DNA of 64,000 nucleotides, from the NCBI GenBank assembly GCA_029688995.1, contig JARULA010000006.1, positions 80,206-144,205 of the forward strand, given 5' to 3'. The DNA is from Marinilabiliaceae bacterium ANBcel2. GTDB lineage: Bacteria > Bacteroidota > Bacteroidia > Bacteroidales > Marinilabiliaceae. A model generated the notes under the pieces. That model was not told where the DNA came from and made no database searches. It worked only from the letters and a program-made list of their open reading frames with translations. The position numbers were made by a program, and so were the translations under genes. Shown here one piece after another: positions 60,402-64,000 of the stretch (position 1 is its first letter; each line of letters begins with the position of its first letter).

Positions 60402-60430
60402 TTTGTTGACGGCAAAAATAGTTAACTTTG
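60402..60430 (+). promoter_or_regulatory. Promoter of the DUF2027-Smr gene, overlapping a divergent queA -7 box
   Basis: Plus strand: -33 TTTG (60402-60405) and -7 TAACTTTG (60423-60430), 17-nt spacing, 48 nt before the ATG at 60479. Within the spacer the minus strand reads TATTTTTG (60413-60420), a -7 candidate for queA 23 nt upstream of its ATG. Two back-to-back overlapping promoters are therefore likely. Confidence 0.5.
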
Positions 60431-60478
60431 TTGGTACTTTATATTTAACAGAAGCAAATCAATATAAAAATATTAATT

Positions 60479-61531
60479 ATGATGATAGAATATGGTGATA
60501 AGGTGAAATTTTTGAATGATATTGGAGGTGGTGTTGTTACAAAAATAGAGGGGGATTTGGTTTTTGTAGAGGATGCCGATGGTTTTGAGATGCCTGTTCC
60601 TTCTTATGAGCTTGTGGTAGAAGAGAAGAGATCAGCCGGTGATGGTGTAGATAATTCTGATGTTAAAACTGAAGAAAAGGTGGGTTATAATGAAGATGTG
60701 TCAGAAAAGGTTGCTTTTCACGAAGAGATTGAGGATAGTGCACATGATGATTTTAATCCAAAAGTTTATCTTGCATTTATTAAAATTGACCAAAAAGATG
60801 GAGATGGTTTAGAAGGTTATATAATTAATGATAGTAATTACTATTGTAATTATCTTATTTCTCACAGGAAGGAGGATGGCTTTATGTATGCTATGCATCA
60901 GGGTGTAGCAGAACCAAACACTAAACTTGAATTGTCACAATTTACTATTAAGGAGCTGGATGATAAATGGACAGTTCAGCTATTATTATTTAAAAAAGGA
61001 AAACCTTTTCCTTCTCTTGATCCTGTTAATGAGATTGTTAACATTAAAGCCAAACGATTTTTTAAGAGTAGCAGTTTTGTTGCATCTGACTTTTTTTATC
61101 AACCTGCTGTTGTTATTCCTGTTATAAAAAGTGAATTTGAAAAGAAGCTTGAAGATTTGTCAAAAAATGAAGCTGAGAGTGTAATACGTGAAAAAGAGAG
61201 TGATAGCTCTTTTCAAAGGAGGAGATCTTTAAAAAGGAAAAAACAAAAAGGTATTGAAGAGGTTGATTTACATATTCATGAACTAATTGATGATAGCAGT
61301 GGATTATCTAATGGTGAAATGATTCAAATTCAACTTGATAAATTTCATGAGGTGATGGAGTCTAATTTAAATAATAGAGGCCATAAAATTGTTTTTATTC
61401 ATGGTGTTGGCAATGGACGATTAAAAACAGAGCTGCGTAAACTACTTGACCGCCGTTATAATAAAGTTTATTATCAGGATGCATCTTTTAAGGAGTATGG
61501 TTATGGTGCAACAATGATAATAATAAAGTAG
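60479..61531 (+). CDS. DUF2027 + Smr domain protein
   Basis: A 350-residue protein. The N-terminal DUF2027 part (YGDKVKFLNDIGGGVVTKIE, FVEDADGFEMPVP) is a small SH3/Tudor-like beta barrel found mainly in Bacteroidota, followed by an acidic linker and a beta domain (PKVYLAFIKIDQ). The C-terminal ~85 residues are an Smr (MutS2-related) domain: EVDLHIHEL, KIVFIHGVGNGRLKTELRK and YGYGATMIIIK, with the H-G-x-G-x-G loop of Smr endonucleases. It may nick structured DNA or cut mRNA on stalled ribosomes, as shown for other Smr proteins. No MutS2 gene is adjacent. Confidence 0.88.
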   Translation: MMIEYGDKVKFLNDIGGGVVTKIEGDLVFVEDADGFEMPVPSYELVVEEKRSAGDGVDNSDVKTEEKVGYNEDVSEKVAFHEEIEDSAHDDFNPKVYLAFIKIDQKDGDGLEGYIINDSNYYCNYLISHRKEDGFMYAMHQGVAEPNTKLELSQFTIKELDDKWTVQLLLFKKGKPFPSLDPVNEIVNIKAKRFFKSSSFVASDFFYQPAVVIPVIKSEFEKKLEDLSKNEAESVIREKESDSSFQRRRSLKRKKQKGIEEVDLHIHELIDDSSGLSNGEMIQIQLDKFHEVMESNLNNRGHKIVFIHGVGNGRLKTELRKLLDRRYNKVYYQDASFKEYGYGATMIIIK

Positions 61532-61598
61532 TTTAACTCTTTAAGAAGCAGAGTTGAACGATCTCTTTTTTCACCTGATCAATTTCTATTTATAATTT

Positions 61599-61636
61599 AA
61601 ACATCGTAGTAAAATAGTTACTGCGATGTTTTTTTC
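61599..61636 (+). terminator. Intrinsic terminator after the DUF2027-Smr gene
   Basis: 14-bp stem AAACATCGTAGTAA (61599-61612) with TTACTGCGATGTTT (61618-61631), including one G-U pair, then TTTTT. Confidence 0.85.
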
Positions 61637-62041
<405 letters not shown>

Positions 62042-62689
62042 ATGCATTTTACGAAACTGGCTTTTGATGAGTATATTACTAAGGTTGCTTATTTAATAGG
62101 CAACTCATTGGGTGATGAGCGTATCAGCCGGGCGACTGCTCGTTTTGGTTATGATAATGACAGGTTAAAAATGGGGGAGAATTTATACCGGCGAGTTAAA
62201 GATATATCTGAGAAACAGAACAAAGCAAAAATCAAGAAAATTAAGATGCATAAGAAACGCAGGTCTGTTGAGAGTAGTGTGAGGAGAAAATATATGAAGA
62301 TTCTTCAGATTGCGCGTATAGCTTTTGCTAATGATGTTTTAATTAGAAGAGCTCTTCAGTTGGACGGACAACGTGAAGCTTCTTTGCATAGTTGGTTGAA
62401 TCAGGTTTCTATGTTTGCTTCAAGGCTGAGTAGTGAAAATGAGTGGATGAAAGGAATTGCAAATTATGGTATCTCTAATGATGATATTAAAGATTTGCTT
62501 GACTCAACAGAAGAGCTTAGAGATGTTGCAGCTATATGTGAGCAGGAGAAGGAAAATGCTAAAAAACTTACTGCTATAAAAAGGGAGGAGTTAAAAAAAT
62601 TGCAGGGTTGGATTAGTGATTTTTTAAAAATTGCAAAAATTGCCTTGGAGGATCAACCCGGTTTGTATAACAAAATAAAGAATATATAG
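62042..62689 (+). CDS. Unknown helical, basic protein
   Basis: A 215-residue protein of no family I recognise. It is rich in Lys, Arg, Glu and Leu, predicted almost wholly alpha-helical, with no signal peptide, no Cys-based motif and no transmembrane segment. A strongly basic stretch (KQNKAKIKKIKMHKKRR, about 61-77) could bind nucleic acid or a membrane surface. The second half has coiled-coil-like spacing (TEELRDVAAICEQEKENAKKL). It is isolated between two AT-rich gaps. Codon use looks like that of its neighbours, so the coding call is good though the function is open. Confidence 0.65.
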   Translation: MHFTKLAFDEYITKVAYLIGNSLGDERISRATARFGYDNDRLKMGENLYRRVKDISEKQNKAKIKKIKMHKKRRSVESSVRRKYMKILQIARIAFANDVLIRRALQLDGQREASLHSWLNQVSMFASRLSSENEWMKGIANYGISNDDIKDLLDSTEELRDVAAICEQEKENAKKLTAIKREELKKLQGWISDFLKIAKIALEDQPGLYNKIKNI

Positions 62690-62846
62690 AAGTATTGTAA
62701 ATAAAGGTGTTTGTAACATTCTAAAATATATGGCGTAAAAATATAAAGATAAATTGTAACTGAATTATAATTATGTGCATAGCTTCTGTTATCAATTGAT
62801 TAGATGGATTCATCAAATATTTAATGGATTTATATAAAATTATCTC

Positions 62847-62875
62847 TTGTTAATAGATGAATAAATATATTTTTG
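62847..62875 (+). promoter_or_regulatory. Promoter of the large secreted repeat protein
   Basis: -33 TTG (62847-62849) and -7 TATTTTTG followed by C (62868-62875), spacing 18 nt; 67 nt upstream of the ATG at 62943. Confidence 0.5.
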
Positions 62876-62942
62876 CATATTAATTATAACCCAGGTATAA
62901 AATGATTATACTAAAAAATGTCTTACCCTAATTCTATGGGAT

Positions 62943-64000
62943 ATGGTAAATAAATATATACTCAAACTTTTTTTTCTTCTTTTTATATTTTATATATCCA
63001 CAACTAACCAGGTTGCAGGTCAGGAGAGAGATTATCCCGATAGTGAATATGAACATATTAAAGAGGAGGCTCGTACTGCTCTTAAAGAGGGGCGTATTCA
63101 GGATTATATTGAACTTGCGGGAATATATGATGTTTTGGATTATCTGGAACCATCCTACTGTAGTGATATAGAGTCTGTAGAATTAATTCCCAATGATGAT
63201 TTTATTGATGGTAATACTGCAGAGCTTTCATGGAAGATAGAGTATGAGCCCGAAGATATTATATTTACTGATGCTGTTGAAAAAATTGGCAGTGGCTTAG
63301 ATGCTCAGTTCTTTTTTTATCCAGGTGAAATTGATGAAGAATATCATGTAAGTGAATTAAAGATTACTGTTACAAAACATAATGAAGGTGGTTTTGGTTT
63401 CTCCAGTACGTCTGATGGAACTGTAGTTCTTACAGCTCCAGAAGTATATGAGTTAACCGGACCGGAAGAAACTTGCTCTGATACTCCTGTGGATATTGTT
63501 TTATCAGGATCAGAAGATGGTCTTACATATCGTCTTTATCGTGATGGCGTACAACAATTTAACCTAATTGGAGATGGAGAAGCGCTTGTTTTTGAAAATA
63601 TAAGTGAGTCGGGTATTTATATTGTTGAAGCAGCTAATCTAGGTAATAGCTGTAATGTATATATGGATGGTGAAGTTGAACTTGTTGTTCACCCATTACC
63701 CAAAGCTGATCCGCAGAGTGAATTCTCATCATATTGTGAAGGTAGTGATATTCAGCTTTATGCAGGAGTTGATGATATGACAGAGTATGAATGGATTTTT
63801 CCTGATGGAACCATTAGTAGTGAGCAAAATCCTTTAATTGAAGCTGCTAATGCTGATGTCCATTCTGGAGAGTACACTTTAACAGTAATAGATGAAAATG
63901 GCTGCGTTTCTGAGTCTGCAACTCTTAACATTTTGGTTTATTCAACTCCTGAGGTCTCTTTTGAGGAGGCTACTTATGAGATTTGTGAGGGTGGATTGGC
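62943..64000 (+). CDS. Large secreted protein with Ig/PKD-like repeats (3' end outside window)
   Basis: The frame is open from ATG 62943 to the window end (352 codons, no stop). It has a signal peptide (MVNKYILKLFFLLFIFYIST, cleavage near VAGQ). After about 150 residues of an N-terminal domain come successive beta-sandwich-like units with Cys pairs: GPEETCSDTPVDIVLSGS, SEFSSYCEGSDIQLYAG with EYEWIFPDGTISSEQNP (a PKD-like core), and EATYEICEGGL at the edge. Such chains in Bacteroidota usually end in a type IX secretion signal or a gliding-motility-associated domain and act as adhesins or surface filaments. The C-terminus is not visible, so the secretion route is inferred. Confidence 0.82.
   Translation, partial: MVNKYILKLFFLLFIFYISTTNQVAGQERDYPDSEYEHIKEEARTALKEGRIQDYIELAGIYDVLDYLEPSYCSDIESVELIPNDDFIDGNTAELSWKIEYEPEDIIFTDAVEKIGSGLDAQFFFYPGEIDEEYHVSELKITVTKHNEGGFGFSSTSDGTVVLTAPEVYELTGPEETCSDTPVDIVLSGSEDGLTYRLYRDGVQQFNLIGDGEALVFENISESGIYIVEAANLGNSCNVYMDGEVELVVHPLPKADPQSEFSSYCEGSDIQLYAGVDDMTEYEWIFPDGTISSEQNPLIEAANADVHSGEYTLTVIDENGCVSESATLNILVYSTPEVSFEEATYEICEGGL

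Overview
The window reads as chromosomal DNA of a low-GC member of the Bacteroidota, probably an anaerobic or facultative, salt-adapted Bacteroidales/Marinilabiliales-type organism. The evidence is the gene content: an S46 dipeptidyl peptidase, a SusC-style TonB receptor, a full Bat (MoxR/DUF58/BatA-E) cluster, DUF2027-Smr, a Bacteroidota-type HtpG, and several sites matching the Bacteroidota promoter -7 box TAnnTTTG. A seven-subunit Mrp Na+/H+ antiporter and a glycine betaine/proline-betaine uptake locus point to life in saline or alkaline water. I see no rRNA, tRNA, CRISPR array, transposase or phage gene.

Layout. 1-7911 (+): the 3' end of purL, then a compact run of a secreted unknown protein, a DUF2520 dehydrogenase-like protein, a KdsC-like phosphatase, a UbiA prenyltransferase, Maf and a DPP11-type S46 peptidase, closed by a bidirectional terminator. 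8025-14695: a small DNA-binding protein (-), a DEDDh exonuclease and an FAA-hydrolase (+), then on the minus strand a TonB receptor with a Cys/His-rich partner (a segment bracketed by two ~31 bp near-identical repeats), a small charged protein and an NfeD protease. 14900-22866 (+): purB, an MsbA-like ABC exporter, a zincin-like exported protein, etfB-etfA and an acyl-CoA dehydrogenase.

22935-33890 (-) is one long tight operon: an AMP-ligase/ACP/PlsC fusion, DUF554, an AmgK-like kinase fused to the RapZ C-terminal domain, then mrpA-B-C-D-E-F and finally mrpG fused in frame to a MurU-like nucleotidyltransferase. This is the most striking part of the window. The antiporter operon lies exactly between a putative sugar kinase and a putative nucleotidyltransferase of amino-sugar (cell-wall) recycling, and its last subunit is physically joined to the latter.

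34020-41763: a GH29 alpha-L-fucosidase (-), a DJ-1/PfpI protein (+), a Tat-exported sugar isomerase-like lipoprotein (-), DUF4395 (+) and a cobalamin riboswitch controlling a BtuF-BtuC-BtuD-like importer. 41910-50567: htpG, an exported DJ-1 lipoprotein (-), and an osmolyte locus made of a divergent betaine-binding lipoprotein (-) and porin, binding lipoprotein, ATPase and permease (+). An internal terminator lies between the binding protein and the ATPase. 50650-60389 (-): batE, batD, batC, batB, batA, a membrane protein, DUF58, moxR and queA. 60479-64000 (+): DUF2027-Smr, a very AT-rich gap, an unknown helical protein, and the beginning of a large secreted Ig/PKD-like repeat protein that runs off the window.

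Functional calls rest on motifs and family resemblance read by eye. No database search was run.
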